From contig NZ_JANZXN010000010.1 of assembly GCF_025629245.1 (NCBI RefSeq), positions 40,256 through 104,255 on the forward strand: a stretch of DNA of 64,000 nt, in the 5' to 3' direction. This DNA comes from Natronobiforma cellulositropha (lineage in GTDB: Archaea > Halobacteriota > Halobacteria > Halobacteriales > Natrialbaceae). The notes under the pieces are model-generated. The model saw nothing but the letters and a program-made list of their open reading frames with translations. It had not been told where the DNA came from and ran no database searches. Shown here in pieces: positions 45,357-54,630 of this stretch. The first letter of the stretch is position 1; each line of letters begins with the position of its first letter. The translations under genes were made by a program, and so were the position numbers.

Positions 45357-46624
45357 GTGGTACTCTGGAACAGTCTGACTTACGTGAGGGTTACAAGATT
45401 GCAAAACTCGGTCCTCGAGAAATTCCGATTCCGGCTGAGTGGGAGGCTGTCCCGTTCGATGAGGCAATAGAACTCAACCCACGGTACGACAAGCCGGATA
45501 ATGGGCCGTTCGACTACCTCCCGATGGATGCCGTCGACGAGGAAAAACAAACCATCGAATACTGGACCCAACGGGAGAAGGACGATTGCACGACGACGTG
45601 GTTTAAGAACGGAGATACCGTCTACGCCAAAATCACGCCGTGTACTGAAAACGGAAAAATTGCATTCGTCAATGACATGAGTACCGAGGTCGGTTCCGGC
45701 TCTACAGAGTTCCTCGTCTTCCACCCTCGCGAGGGTGTGACTGATGAGCGATTCGTCTACTACCTCTCCAACCTCCCCGAATTCCGGTCAGTCACTATCT
45801 CCATGATGGAAGGGTCGACTGGACGACAACGAGTTCCGAGTGACGTATTCAAAGGTAGCCTCAATATCCTGCTCCCTCCACTCCCCGAACAGCGCCGCAT
45901 CGCCGATATCCTCTCGATGGTTGACGAGCAGATTCGACAGACAGACGAGATAATCGAAAAAACAGAAGAGTTACGGTTTGGACTCATGACTGAATTTTTT
46001 CACACGGGATATGATGAGCACTCGCTCGTTGAGAAACCTACTTTCGGTCAAGTCCCCAATGACTGGAAAATCTGTGAATTGTCAGACGTTGCCGACGTAG
46101 AGATGGGATCCTCACCTAAATCGGAGTTCTATAACGAAACTGGAGACGGCCTGCCGTTTTATCAAGCTAATAATGAATTTGGCTACCGACACCCAACACA
46201 CGACCGTTGGTGTTCAAACCCAAACAAAACCGCAAAGAGCGGGGATACGCTCGTCACAATTCGTGGTACTTACGTAGGACAGGTCAACATCGCAAACGAA
46301 CGTTGCTGTATCGGGAGAGGATTAGCAGCGGTCAGTGCTACTGAAGTTGATCGAGAATATCTCTATCACCACTTAGCCCATCGCGAGCGATATGTAAAGT
46401 CTATTGCTTCGGGTAGTACCTTCGACTCGATCAACAGTGCGGAATTAAACTCCCTCTCCGTCTTAGTACCGTCTCGTGATGAGCAGACAAGAATTGCATC
46501 CTGTTTGCGGAATTTACAGGAAAAATACATGGCTGAAAGAGCATACAAACGGTCGCTCCAAGAACTCAAACGCGGCCTCATGCAGGACCTCCTCACCGGA
46601 ACAGTCCGCGTCACCACCGACTAA
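45353..46624 (+). CDS. hsdS: Type I restriction specificity subunit
   Basis: 423-residue DNA-recognition subunit with two target-recognition domains (about 20-180 and 225-375), each followed by a conserved helical spacer: PLPEQRRIADILSMVDEQI near 180 and SRDEQTRIASCLRNLQEKY near 380, ending ELKRGLMQDLLTGTVRV. The two halves recognise the two parts of a bipartite site. Base composition is much more AT-rich than hsdM and hsdR, especially in the second recognition domain, as expected for a segment exchanged between lineages. Overlaps hsdM in ATGA; hsdR begins 2 bp after its stop. Confidence 0.95.
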   Translation: MSGTLEQSDLREGYKIAKLGPREIPIPAEWEAVPFDEAIELNPRYDKPDNGPFDYLPMDAVDEEKQTIEYWTQREKDDCTTTWFKNGDTVYAKITPCTENGKIAFVNDMSTEVGSGSTEFLVFHPREGVTDERFVYYLSNLPEFRSVTISMMEGSTGRQRVPSDVFKGSLNILLPPLPEQRRIADILSMVDEQIRQTDEIIEKTEELRFGLMTEFFHTGYDEHSLVEKPTFGQVPNDWKICELSDVADVEMGSSPKSEFYNETGDGLPFYQANNEFGYRHPTHDRWCSNPNKTAKSGDTLVTIRGTYVGQVNIANERCCIGRGLAAVSATEVDREYLYHHLAHRERYVKSIASGSTFDSINSAELNSLSVLVPSRDEQTRIASCLRNLQEKYMAERAYKRSLQELKRGLMQDLLTGTVRVTTD

Positions 46625-46626
46625 CC

Positions 46627-49587
46627 ATGCCAGACGAGTACGCCGAGTCAGAACGCCCCGCTCTCGAGGCCCTCGAGCGATTCGGCTGGGAAATCGTCGA
46701 CCAGCAACGGGCCATCTGGATCGACCCCCGCGAGACGGAGACGTCGGCCGTCCTCGAGCCGCGCCTGCGCGATGCCGTTTCCCGCTTGAATCCGTGGCTC
46801 AACGAGAACAACCTGCACAAGGCCGTCCGCGAAATCCAGCAGGTCGCCGGGACGAGCACGATGGACGAGAACGAACAGATCCACGAGTTGCTCGTCCGCC
46901 ACACCACGGTTGAGCAGGACCGCGGCCACGGCAAGCGACACCAGACGGTCGAGTACATCGACTACGAAAATCCCGAAAACAACGACTTCTTCGCGCTCAA
47001 CCAGTTCCGCGTCGAGGGGCCCGTGGAGGTCATCAAACCCGACATCGTGCTGTTCGTCAACGGCATCCCCCTCGGCGTCATCGAGTGTAAGAGCCCGCAG
47101 ATTCCAGAGCCGCGCTCGGAGGCACTCGAGCAGCTCACCCGGTATCAGAACCACCGCGGCGGCGAGTCGGAGGGGGCCGAGGAGCTATTCCGGTACACCC
47201 AGTTCTCGGTTGCGGCCTGGCGGGAGGGGGCGGTGATGGGCACCTACGGCACGCCGAAAGACCAGTACAAGCCGTGGAAGGACGCCTACCCACTCGAGGA
47301 CGACGAACTGCTCGAGCTGTTCGGACTCGAGGACTACCTCCCGGAACAGTACCGGATGCTGTACGCGCTGTTCGAACCCGCGCGCCTGCTCGACCAGCTA
47401 CGGCACTTCACGGTGTTCGAGAACCGACAGAGCGGCGCAATCAAGATGGTCGCCCGCTACCAGCAGTACCGGGCCGTTAGGCGAGCACTCGAGCGGATCG
47501 ACAAGCGCGGGCGGCGCGAGGCACAGGGCGGCGTCGTCTGGCACACCCAGGGCTCTGGGAAGTCACTCACGATGCTCTTTCTCGCGCTGAAACTGCGCCG
47601 GCTCCAGGACGATCCGACGCTCCTGCTCGTGACGGACCGCCGGGCGCTCAACGACCAGATCCACGCCACGTTCGAACGCTGTGGCTTCCCCAATCCGAAA
47701 CAGGCCGAGAGCATCGAGGACCTCCGCGAGCGACTCGGCTACGACGCGGGCGAGACGATCACCACGCTGATTCACAAGTTCCAGACCACGGACGACGAAG
47801 AGGAGTTCCCGGTACTCTCCCGTAACGAGAATATCTACGTGATGGCCGACGAGGCCCACCGGACACAGGACAAAGAACTCGCGAACAACATGCGGACGGC
47901 GCTCCCGAACGCCTTCTACGTTGGATTCACCGGGACGCCTATCGAGAGAGACGAGATCAACACCCGCCGGACATTTGGGAACTACATCGACACGTACACC
48001 ATCGATCAGTCACTCGAGGACGGCGCGACCGTCGAAATTCTATATCAGGGTCGTCTCGCGGACATCCATCTCGAGGGCGAGACGCTCGACCGCCTGTTCG
48101 ATCGCATCTTCTCGGAGAAGACGGACGAGGAGAAGGCGGAGATCCAGAAGCGATACGCTCGCACGCAGGACCTCGCCGAGGCTCAGCCTCGCATAGACCG
48201 GGTCGCATTGGACATCATCGAACACTTCGAGAACGAGGTGGCGCCGCCGTTCAAGGGGCTGGTCGTCACCACGAGCAAGGAGGCGGCGATCCGGTACAAG
48301 CAGACCCTCGACAGCCTGAACGGCCCGGAGTCGCGGGTGATCGTCTCCGAGGGCCACAACGACCCCGAACACATCAAGCGGTGGACCCCCAGCGGCTCCG
48401 AGAAGAGCCAGTACAAGGAGTCGTTCGTCGACCCGAACGGCGAGGTCGAGTTGCTCATCGTCTGTGATATGCTCCTGACGGGGTTCGACGCGCCGGTGGC
48501 CCAGGTGATGTACCTCGACAAACCGCTGCGAGAGCACAGCCTGTTGCAGGCGATCGCTCGCGTCAACCGGCCGTTCGAGGAGAAGACCCACGGCCTGATC
48601 ATCGACTACTACGGCGTCTCGGACGAGCTGAAAGAGGCGCTCTCGATGTTCAGCTCGAGGGACGTCGAGCGGGCGATGGTGCCGGTCGAGGACAAACAGC
48701 CGGAACTCGAGGCGGCCCACAACAAGGCGGTCTCGTTCTTCGACGATCTCGATGACGTAGAGCGGTGCGTCCAGTCGCTCGAGCCGGACGACCGCCGGAT
48801 CGAGTTCACGAACGCGTTCAAGCGGTTCTCACAGCTGATGGACGTCGTGCTTCCGAACCCGATGGCGAACCCGTATCGGGAGGATCTGGATCGGCTCAGC
48901 ACGGTCTATGGGCAGTCGAAAGAACGCTACCGCGACGAGACGATGAATCTCGAGGGAGCCGGGGCGAAAGTTCGCAAGCTCATTCAGGATCACATCACCT
49001 CACGAGGGATCGAGGTGCTGAACGCAGAGCCGGTCTCGATCATGGAGGAGGTCGACTTTGATGCGAAACTTGAAGACCTAGAAAGCGACCAAGCCCGGGC
49101 GAGTGAGATGCAGAATGCCATCAAACACGAGATCACCGTCCGGTTCGACGAAGATCCGGTACACTACGGCTCGCTCGCCGACCGGCTCGAAGAACTCATC
49201 GAACAGTACCGAGAAGGGCGATATAACGAGCGCGAGACCATCGAGGAGCTTCGGGAACTGATGGACGAGATTCGCTCCCGCGACAAGCAGGCACGGAACA
49301 AGGGGCTCCGTGACGAGACCGATCTCTCGTTCTACCACGCGGTCGAAGACGTACTGGGTGAGTGCGATGCCGGCGGGGAGGCGCTCATCGAACTCACCGC
49401 CGATCTGGTTGGGACCGTCGAGGAGTTCGTGACGAAAGTCGAGTGGAAGGAGCGGACACATTTACAGAACCGGATGCGCAAGCAAGTGACGGGGAAGCTC
49501 TACCGGTCAGAGATCGACATCTCGGATGACCAGCGTCAGGAGTTAACCAACCGCGTCATCGAACTCGCGCGCAACCACTACCAATGA
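46627..49587 (+). CDS. hsdR: Type I restriction endonuclease subunit
   Basis: 986-residue motor and nuclease subunit. The PD-(D/E)xK nuclease lies at the N-terminus (Asp139 in IKPDIVLFV, Glu153 and Lys155 in VIECKSP). Superfamily 2 helicase motifs follow: Walker A HTQGSGKS near 306, DEAH in MADEAHRTQ near 407, FTGTPIE, and motif VI region QAIARVNRPF near 645. A C-terminal helical domain for HsdM binding completes it. All catalytic residues I can see are intact, so the system should restrict. It overlaps the metalloprotease gene by 4 bp. Confidence 0.96.
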   Translation: MPDEYAESERPALEALERFGWEIVDQQRAIWIDPRETETSAVLEPRLRDAVSRLNPWLNENNLHKAVREIQQVAGTSTMDENEQIHELLVRHTTVEQDRGHGKRHQTVEYIDYENPENNDFFALNQFRVEGPVEVIKPDIVLFVNGIPLGVIECKSPQIPEPRSEALEQLTRYQNHRGGESEGAEELFRYTQFSVAAWREGAVMGTYGTPKDQYKPWKDAYPLEDDELLELFGLEDYLPEQYRMLYALFEPARLLDQLRHFTVFENRQSGAIKMVARYQQYRAVRRALERIDKRGRREAQGGVVWHTQGSGKSLTMLFLALKLRRLQDDPTLLLVTDRRALNDQIHATFERCGFPNPKQAESIEDLRERLGYDAGETITTLIHKFQTTDDEEEFPVLSRNENIYVMADEAHRTQDKELANNMRTALPNAFYVGFTGTPIERDEINTRRTFGNYIDTYTIDQSLEDGATVEILYQGRLADIHLEGETLDRLFDRIFSEKTDEEKAEIQKRYARTQDLAEAQPRIDRVALDIIEHFENEVAPPFKGLVVTTSKEAAIRYKQTLDSLNGPESRVIVSEGHNDPEHIKRWTPSGSEKSQYKESFVDPNGEVELLIVCDMLLTGFDAPVAQVMYLDKPLREHSLLQAIARVNRPFEEKTHGLIIDYYGVSDELKEALSMFSSRDVERAMVPVEDKQPELEAAHNKAVSFFDDLDDVERCVQSLEPDDRRIEFTNAFKRFSQLMDVVLPNPMANPYREDLDRLSTVYGQSKERYRDETMNLEGAGAKVRKLIQDHITSRGIEVLNAEPVSIMEEVDFDAKLEDLESDQARASEMQNAIKHEITVRFDEDPVHYGSLADRLEELIEQYREGRYNERETIEELRELMDEIRSRDKQARNKGLRDETDLSFYHAVEDVLGECDAGGEALIELTADLVGTVEEFVTKVEWKERTHLQNRMRKQVTGKLYRSEIDISDDQRQELTNRVIELARNHYQ

Positions 49588-50327
49588 GCGACCCACTCCA
49601 GCGTCAGTATCACATCGGTCAGACGGTCGTTCCCTACACGATCGATTGGTCCGAGAAGCGGGAAACGATGGAGCTGTCGATCGACAAGTCTCTGGAACTG
49701 ACCGTTACGGCCCCAATGACTGCGACGGTAGCAGATGTGGAAGAGGTACTCGAGTCCCGTCAGGAGTGGCTGCTGGGGAAACTCTACGGGCTAGAAGAGC
49801 AACAAGGGCCGCCGTATCCGAAGGAGTACATGAGTGGGGAGAAGCTCCAGTACCGAGGCCGGCAGTACCCACTGGAGGTCGTCGAGGCGGATGTCCCCGA
49901 ACCAGTGTTAGGGTTTGACGAACAGACGTTCACCCTTCGCGTCCACCGTTTCGACCGAGACGGAGACGACGTGAGCGTTCGTCGAAAGCGTCAAGCGGTC
50001 GTCGACTGGTTCATCCGGCGCGCGGAGGACGAACTCCCGACTCGGGTGTCGCGGTTTGAACCGCGGCTGGGGCTCGACGACGTGCCGGTATGGGTCGGGG
50101 AGATTGACAACCGGTGGGGCGAGTACGACGCGGGAACCGTCCGCCTCAACTGGCGGCTGATCCTGGCACCCGTTCGGATCCAGGACTACGTTCTCGTTCA
50201 CGAGTTGGCCCACTCAGTGCACGATGACCACTCCGATGCGTTCTGGAATACCGTTGGTGCTCTCGTTCCGGACTACGAGGATCGTCGCGAGTGGCTCAGG
50301 GTGAACGGGAACTCACTGGCGATCTGA
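49584..50327 (+). CDS. YgjP/M48-type zinc metalloprotease
   Basis: 247-residue predicted zinc peptidase of the YgjP/DUF45 (SprT-like) type. The catalytic motif HELAH lies near 206-210, preceded by NRWGEYDAGTVRLNWRLI and followed by a downstream HDDHSDAFW that can give the third zinc ligand. This family often sits as the last gene of type I restriction operons, possibly limiting restriction; that function is inference. ATGA overlap with hsdR makes it part of the operon. The island's core relatives resume about 200 bp downstream. Confidence 0.9.
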   Translation: MSDPLQRQYHIGQTVVPYTIDWSEKRETMELSIDKSLELTVTAPMTATVADVEEVLESRQEWLLGKLYGLEEQQGPPYPKEYMSGEKLQYRGRQYPLEVVEADVPEPVLGFDEQTFTLRVHRFDRDGDDVSVRRKRQAVVDWFIRRAEDELPTRVSRFEPRLGLDDVPVWVGEIDNRWGEYDAGTVRLNWRLILAPVRIQDYVLVHELAHSVHDDHSDAFWNTVGALVPDYEDRREWLRVNGNSLAI

Positions 50328-50535
50328 CCCGCTCACCCCGCTCTCGAGTTCGACGCCGCTTCGCATCCCCTGTCGCGCGCACAGTTCCCAATCGCTTCAC
50401 CACTCCCTCTGAGCCATTCGCACCCGGTCGTGTCGCCAGCACCGCCGAGTCCGAGACCAACGGAACCCCACAACGGACTCCTGCAGTCCGGACAGTCGTT
50501 CACTGCAGAAACCGACCGGACCTCGAGCCAGCCCC

Positions 50536-51744
50536 TCAGTTCGTCGGGTGGCGCGGACTCGAGGGGTCGACGGCGCCGCTCTTCTGGATAATGTCGAGGG
50601 CGGTCATGAGGTCGCTCCTCGAGATGATGCCGACGAGGTCGCCCTCGTCGCTGCGGGCTTCTGCGCCCCAGGCGTCGTCGGCGTGTGCGGGGCGGTCGAC
50701 GACGAGGAGGCGGCCGATGCGCTCGCGTTGCATGGTCTCGAGGGCGTCCATCGCGTCGGCGCTCGAGGGGATGGTGCGCAGGTCGGTCGACATGACTTCC
50801 TCGACGCGGTAGGCGTCGCGTTCGACGGGGGTGATCTCGCGGGCGTCAGAGAGGGTGACGAGACCGACGAGGTGGCCGTTCTCGAGGACGGGGTAGCCGG
50901 TGTGGCGTTCGGTGAACATCCGCTGGACGAGTTCGGCGACGCTGGTGGTCGCCTCGACGGTGTGGAGACCGCTGGCGGGCGTCATGATGTCGGCGACGGT
51001 GACGCCCTCGAAGGCGGCTTTCATCGTCACCTGCTGGGACTCGCTCGCTGCGCCGATGTAGACGAAGAGCGCGATGCCGATGAGGATGACGTTGAAGAAG
51101 GCCAGGCCGACGAGTCCCATCAGGATGGCGAAGAACTTGCCGACGCTCGCGGCTTGCTGGGTGGCCTGTGCGTAGGGCTGGGTTCTGGCGAGGAGTGCCC
51201 GGAGGACGCGCCCGCCGTCCATGGGGAACGCGGGGGCCATGTTGAAGACGGCGAGGGCGACGTTGAGGATCGCGAGGTAGCCGAGGATGAACCGGGCGCT
51301 GTAGAACGTCTCGGGAGTGAAGACGAACGCGACGTAGGAGACGATCCCGACGAGGACGGAGACGATGGGACCGGCGATGGCGATGGTGAACTCCTGACGC
51401 CAGTTCTCGGGCATCTCCGAGAGGGCGGCGATGCCGCCGAACAGCCAGAGGGTGATCGATTCGATCGGGTAGCCGTAGCGCTGGGCGGTCAGGGAGTGGC
51501 CGAGTTCGTGGCAGATGACGCCGACGAACAGGCCGATGGCGGCGATCAGGCCGACGATCCAGGGTGTGTAGCCGACGGTGAGCGCCCCCGCGTCGATTCC
51601 CGCGCCCCAGATGTCGTTGAGGATGCCGACCGCCTCTGTGATCTGGGCGCCGATGAGGTAGGCGAACACCGGCAGGATCAACAGAAAGGTCAGGTCGAGC
51701 TTGATCGGAATGCCGAACAACGACCCGATCCGGAAACTCTTCAT
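50536..51744 (-). CDS. Site-2 protease family membrane metalloprotease with CBS pair
   Basis: 402-residue intramembrane protease (M50). The zinc motif HELGH is at 79-83, the third ligand in PAFPMDGGR (Asp176), both inside membrane helices. After about six transmembrane helices a C-terminal CBS pair (about 245-395: VADIMTPASGLHTVEATTS and VEEVMSTDLRTIPSSA) probably senses adenosine nucleotides. Several haloarchaeal S2P paralogues share this layout. The first gene outside the restriction island on this side. A minus-strand CTTAAGG about 25 bp upstream suggests a leaderless start at 51744. Confidence 0.93.
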   Translation of the reverse strand: MKSFRIGSLFGIPIKLDLTFLLILPVFAYLIGAQITEAVGILNDIWGAGIDAGALTVGYTPWIVGLIAAIGLFVGVICHELGHSLTAQRYGYPIESITLWLFGGIAALSEMPENWRQEFTIAIAGPIVSVLVGIVSYVAFVFTPETFYSARFILGYLAILNVALAVFNMAPAFPMDGGRVLRALLARTQPYAQATQQAASVGKFFAILMGLVGLAFFNVILIGIALFVYIGAASESQQVTMKAAFEGVTVADIMTPASGLHTVEATTSVAELVQRMFTERHTGYPVLENGHLVGLVTLSDAREITPVERDAYRVEEVMSTDLRTIPSSADAMDALETMQRERIGRLLVVDRPAHADDAWGAEARSDEGDLVGIISRSDLMTALDIIQKSGAVDPSSPRHPTN

Positions 51745-52147
51745 GCCAGTCGGTACCGGTGGAGGTACCTTAAGCCCGCTGCCGACGCGTCGTCCTCCAG
51801 TGTCGTTTCCGGTCGGTAGCCGGCACGACGCTGTCGGATGACCGGCACCCCTCCCTCGAGCGGCCGGCGGGTGGGTCGCTCGAGCGGCGGTCTCTTGGCC
51901 TGTGGTAACACGTCACTGGCGGTTGATATATATGGTGGAACGTGGAACCTCCAGTACCCACCCGGTACTGCAACTGGTCGCCGCAGCCACGGTCACTCGC
52001 TCTCGAGACCCGCTCGCCGTCCGCGCTGATCGGACGACTTCTCCCACCGACGAGATCCATGTGTATATGGTCACATATTAACAGACTATCGAATATGTAT
52101 TCGATGCGCCATAGATTTATATTCCTGTTTCGCATCTCGTAGAGACG
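51745..52147 (+). other. 403-bp AT-rich intergenic region
   Basis: Divergent promoter region between the S2P gene and a small HTH gene. It contains GATATATATGG (about 51924-51934), another TATA-like tract without an assigned gene, then GTGTATATGG and the operator-like inverted repeat described separately. No coding frame of note; nothing else recognised. Confidence 0.5.
52088..52122 (+). promoter_or_regulatory. Inverted repeat upstream of TATA box
   Basis: ATCGAAT-ATGT-ATTCGAT (52088-52105) is a perfect 7-bp inverted repeat. It lies about 10 bp before the TATA-like TTTATATT (about 52115-52122), itself about 30 bp before the ATG at 52148. This is a position where archaeal regulators activate or repress, possibly the HTH protein encoded next. 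Confidence 0.5.
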
Positions 52148-52378
52148 ATGATGGAACAGCACCTCGCCCCCGACCGCATCGCGCCACTTCCACCGACGCT
52201 GCGATCACCCCAGTCGAAGCTGGTGTATCTCTACCTCGAGGCGACAGGCGGTGCGACGGTCGACGACCTCAACGAGACGCTGTCGATGAAGAAGATCACG
52301 ATTCTGAGCATTCTGAGTTCGCTCGGCCGCGAGGAACTGGTCGAGAAGAGCGGGGACCGGTACGTCGCCCTCTCCTGA
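52148..52378 (+). CDS. Small winged-HTH protein
   Basis: 76-residue (or 75 if the second ATG is used) DNA-binding protein consisting of a single winged helix: SPQSKLVYLYLEATGGATVDD, LNETLSMKKITILSILSSL as recognition helix, and VEKSGDRYVAL as wing. It lacks any ligand or dimerisation domain. Its promoter has an inverted repeat beside the TATA box. Genes of this size next to uL16 are common in haloarchaea; the target is unknown. Confidence 0.8.
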   Translation: MMEQHLAPDRIAPLPPTLRSPQSKLVYLYLEATGGATVDDLNETLSMKKITILSILSSLGREELVEKSGDRYVALS

Positions 52379-52500
52379 GTCGGTCCCGACCACTGACGGT
52401 TTCGCAGTCGGTTCTTCACTACGAGTGGACGGTCCGTCGGCACCGACGGTTCGAAGGCTTTATCCGCGCCGTGGGCTTTCGTCTCCGTAAGTAACCACCC

Positions 52501-53031
52501 ATGGCCGACAAACCCGCCTCCATGTACCGGGAGATCAGTAAACCGGCCTACACGCGCCGCGAGTACATTACTGGCATCCCGGGCTCGAAGATTGCACAGC
52601 ACAAGATGGGCGACATCAAGGCAGAACCGGACGACTACCCCGTCCAGATCAGCCTCGTCGTCGACGAGGAGTGTCAGCTTCGCCACGGCTCGCTCGAGGC
52701 CTCGCGCCTCTCGGCGAACCGCCACATGCTCAAGAGCGCTGGCGAGGGCAACTACAAGATGATCCTCCGGAAGTTCCCCCACCAGGTCCTGCGCGAGAAC
52801 AAGCAGGCGACCGGTGCGGGGGCAGACCGTGTTTCCGACGGTATGCGCCAGGCGTTCGGGAAGATCGTCGGCACCGCCGCGCGCGTCCAGCGCGGCGACC
52901 GCATCTTCACCATCTGGTGTGACGTCGAGGACGCGCCCGCCGCGAAGGACGCGCTCCGTCGCGCCTACAACAAGATCTCGCCGCCGTGTCGCGTCGACGT
53001 CGAGAAGGGCAACGAGAAACTCGTCGCGTAG
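52501..53031 (+). CDS. rpl10e: Ribosomal protein uL16 (L10e)
   Basis: 176-residue large-subunit protein near the A-site and peptidyl transferase centre. It begins [21 protein letters not shown] and has conserved [47 protein letters not shown] and the C-terminal helix. Length is typical of archaea. A TTTAT tract near 52457 is a probable TATA box. Monocistronic; downstream lies a dispersed repeat. Confidence 0.97.
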   Translation: MADKPASMYREISKPAYTRREYITGIPGSKIAQHKMGDIKAEPDDYPVQISLVVDEECQLRHGSLEASRLSANRHMLKSAGEGNYKMILRKFPHQVLRENKQATGAGADRVSDGMRQAFGKIVGTAARVQRGDRIFTIWCDVEDAPAAKDALRRAYNKISPPCRVDVEKGNEKLVA

Positions 53032-53073
53032 ACTGTCTCGTCCCACACGAGGCTGTTCCTCGAACTGAGAGCG

Positions 53074-53148
53074 ATAGTAGCCACTGCAAGTCAGTGCACA
53101 CCTGATCGCCAGACGGGGCGGCGATCAGTGTGTAACTCGTTGCGGTTG
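53074..53148 (-). repeat. 75-bp two-hairpin dispersed repeat, copy 2
   Basis: Inverted relative to copy 1 at 25280-25354, with 5 mismatches in 75. Both stems (GATCGCC/GGCGATC and CACTG/CAGTG) are unchanged, and mismatches fall in loops, bulges or outside. It lies 43 bp after the uL16 stop codon and about 120 bp before the ATP-grasp gene. Confidence 0.85.
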
Positions 53149-53269
53149 TTGCTATATCCGCGGCCGACTCGATCTCGTACACGAGCAGTAGCCTTCTCCG
53201 AGTGTGTCCTGCGCCCGACTGCCGGGCAGTACCCGCTCGTTTTTTCTCGTCAGGCTCACACCTTCGAGT

Positions 53270-54139
53270 ATGCTCGACCTCGCGGTCGTCAACCGGGAAG
53301 AGACGTTTGAGCGGATGGCCGACCCGCTCGCTGCGCGCGGCGTTCGCGTCCACCACGTCCCCGTACGCGAGCGGACCGTCTCGCTGGCGGACCCGCCGTG
53401 GGATGAGGAGGCGTTCGACGCGGGTTTCGTCTACCCGGGACGGCTAATGGAAGGTGGCGTCGCCGACGCCCTTCTCGAGGTTCCCTGGCTCAACGGCCGT
53501 GACGCCGTAGTGACCTCGCGGAACAAGGCGGGTGTGCTCGCGCGTCTCTCGCGGGCGGGTGTCGACGTTCCGGACTCGGTGTACGTCTCGAGTCACGTCG
53601 GTGAGCGCGAGTTGCGCGCGGTTTTCGAGCGCTTCGAGCCGCCGGTGGTCGTCAAGCCGAACTCGACGACCCGCGGCGTCGGTGTGGCGAAGGCGCACGA
53701 TCTGGACTCGTTTCTCGGTATCTGTGATTACCTCGCTGTGGTCCACGACTACCGCGCGACGGGCGATAAGTCGTTTCTCGTCCAGGAGTACCTCGCGGAG
53801 GCGGTCGACTACCGGGTGATGGTGCTCGAGGGCGAGTACGTCGGGGCCGTCGAGCGACGCCTCCCCGAGGACGCGCGGGCGACTGGCCAGTGGAAACACA
53901 ACGTCCACCGGGGGGCGACGGCGACGGGTGTCGACCTCCTCGACTCGCTGCGCACGGTCGCCGAGCGGGTCGCCGAGTTGCTCGACATCTCGTTTCTGGG
54001 TGTGGATCTGCTCGTCACCGACGAGCGCGTCGTGGTCAACGAGACGAACGCCCGGCCGACGGTCGACGAAGCGACGAAGTACGAACCGGAATTTTACGAC
54101 CGGCTGGCGGCGGCAATCGACCGGTGCGCCGCTGAGTGA
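53270..54139 (+). CDS. ATP-grasp ligase, RimK-like
   Basis: 289-residue ATP-grasp enzyme of the RimK type, which links amino acids (often glutamate) to a carboxylate. Preserved motifs: the N-terminal Rossmann start MLDLAVVNREETFERMAD, NKAGVLARLSRAGVDVPDS, ATP-binding PPVVVKPNSTTRGVGVAKA, FLVQEYLAEAVDYRVMVLEG, and the metal-binding NETNARPTVDEA. The substrate cannot be told from sequence; LysW-type partner genes are not adjacent. The ATG at 53270 begins at the conserved strand, so in-frame codons before it are excluded. Confidence 0.87.
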   Translation: MLDLAVVNREETFERMADPLAARGVRVHHVPVRERTVSLADPPWDEEAFDAGFVYPGRLMEGGVADALLEVPWLNGRDAVVTSRNKAGVLARLSRAGVDVPDSVYVSSHVGERELRAVFERFEPPVVVKPNSTTRGVGVAKAHDLDSFLGICDYLAVVHDYRATGDKSFLVQEYLAEAVDYRVMVLEGEYVGAVERRLPEDARATGQWKHNVHRGATATGVDLLDSLRTVAERVAELLDISFLGVDLLVTDERVVVNETNARPTVDEATKYEPEFYDRLAAAIDRCAAE

Positions 54140-54166
54140 GTGGGTGGCGGCCGAGAACGAGTGTCG

Positions 54167-54574
54167 CTACTCGAGGCTGATCCCGGAGGACTTCTCGGCG
54201 GATTCGAAGACCACTTCGAGGACGCCGTTGTTGTAGGTCGCGTTCGCCGTGTGTTCGTTCACTCGGCGTGGGAGGCTGATGCGCTCGTCGTACTCCCGGT
54301 GGTCGCTCTGGGCGGAGATCGTGAGCGCCTTCCCGTCGCACTCGAGTTCGATGTTCTTCTTCTCGACGCCGGGGAGGTCGGCGATGACACGGACCTCTTC
54401 GTCGGTGTCGTGGACGTCGACGTGGGTGTCCGCGCCGAAGCCTGCGGTGGCACCCGTGGCCGCGTTCGTCCGTGACTCGAAGTTCACGTCGGCACCGCTC
54501 ATCATCTCGTTCATCATCCGTTCGATCTCCCTGAAGAAGTCGTCGAACGGCTCGTCGCGGTCATCTCGGCGCAT
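54167..54574 (-). CDS. Small heat-shock protein Hsp20
   Basis: 135-residue alpha-crystallin chaperone that holds unfolding proteins. It has an N-terminal helix (DDFFREIERMMNEMM), the crystallin domain at about 50-125 (THVDVHDTDEEVRVIADLPG, GKALTISAQ, YDERISLPRRVNEHTANATYNNGVLEVVF) and a short tail SSGISLE. The tail's ISL replaces the usual I-x-I/V oligomerisation motif. Start at 54574 (MRRDDRDEPF). Convergent with the ATP-grasp gene. Confidence 0.92.
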   Translation of the reverse strand: MRRDDRDEPFDDFFREIERMMNEMMSGADVNFESRTNAATGATAGFGADTHVDVHDTDEEVRVIADLPGVEKKNIELECDGKALTISAQSDHREYDERISLPRRVNEHTANATYNNGVLEVVFESAEKSSGISLE

Positions 54575-54630
54575 GCTGAGGGGTACGAACGGACGGTGCA
54601 AAAAGCTGTTCCTCGCGGACCCGGCCCGGC

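Noticed and set aside
43794..50327. The hsd operon as an undescribed defence system
   Set aside because: It is a standard type I restriction-modification operon; the YgjP-type protease is a frequent companion.
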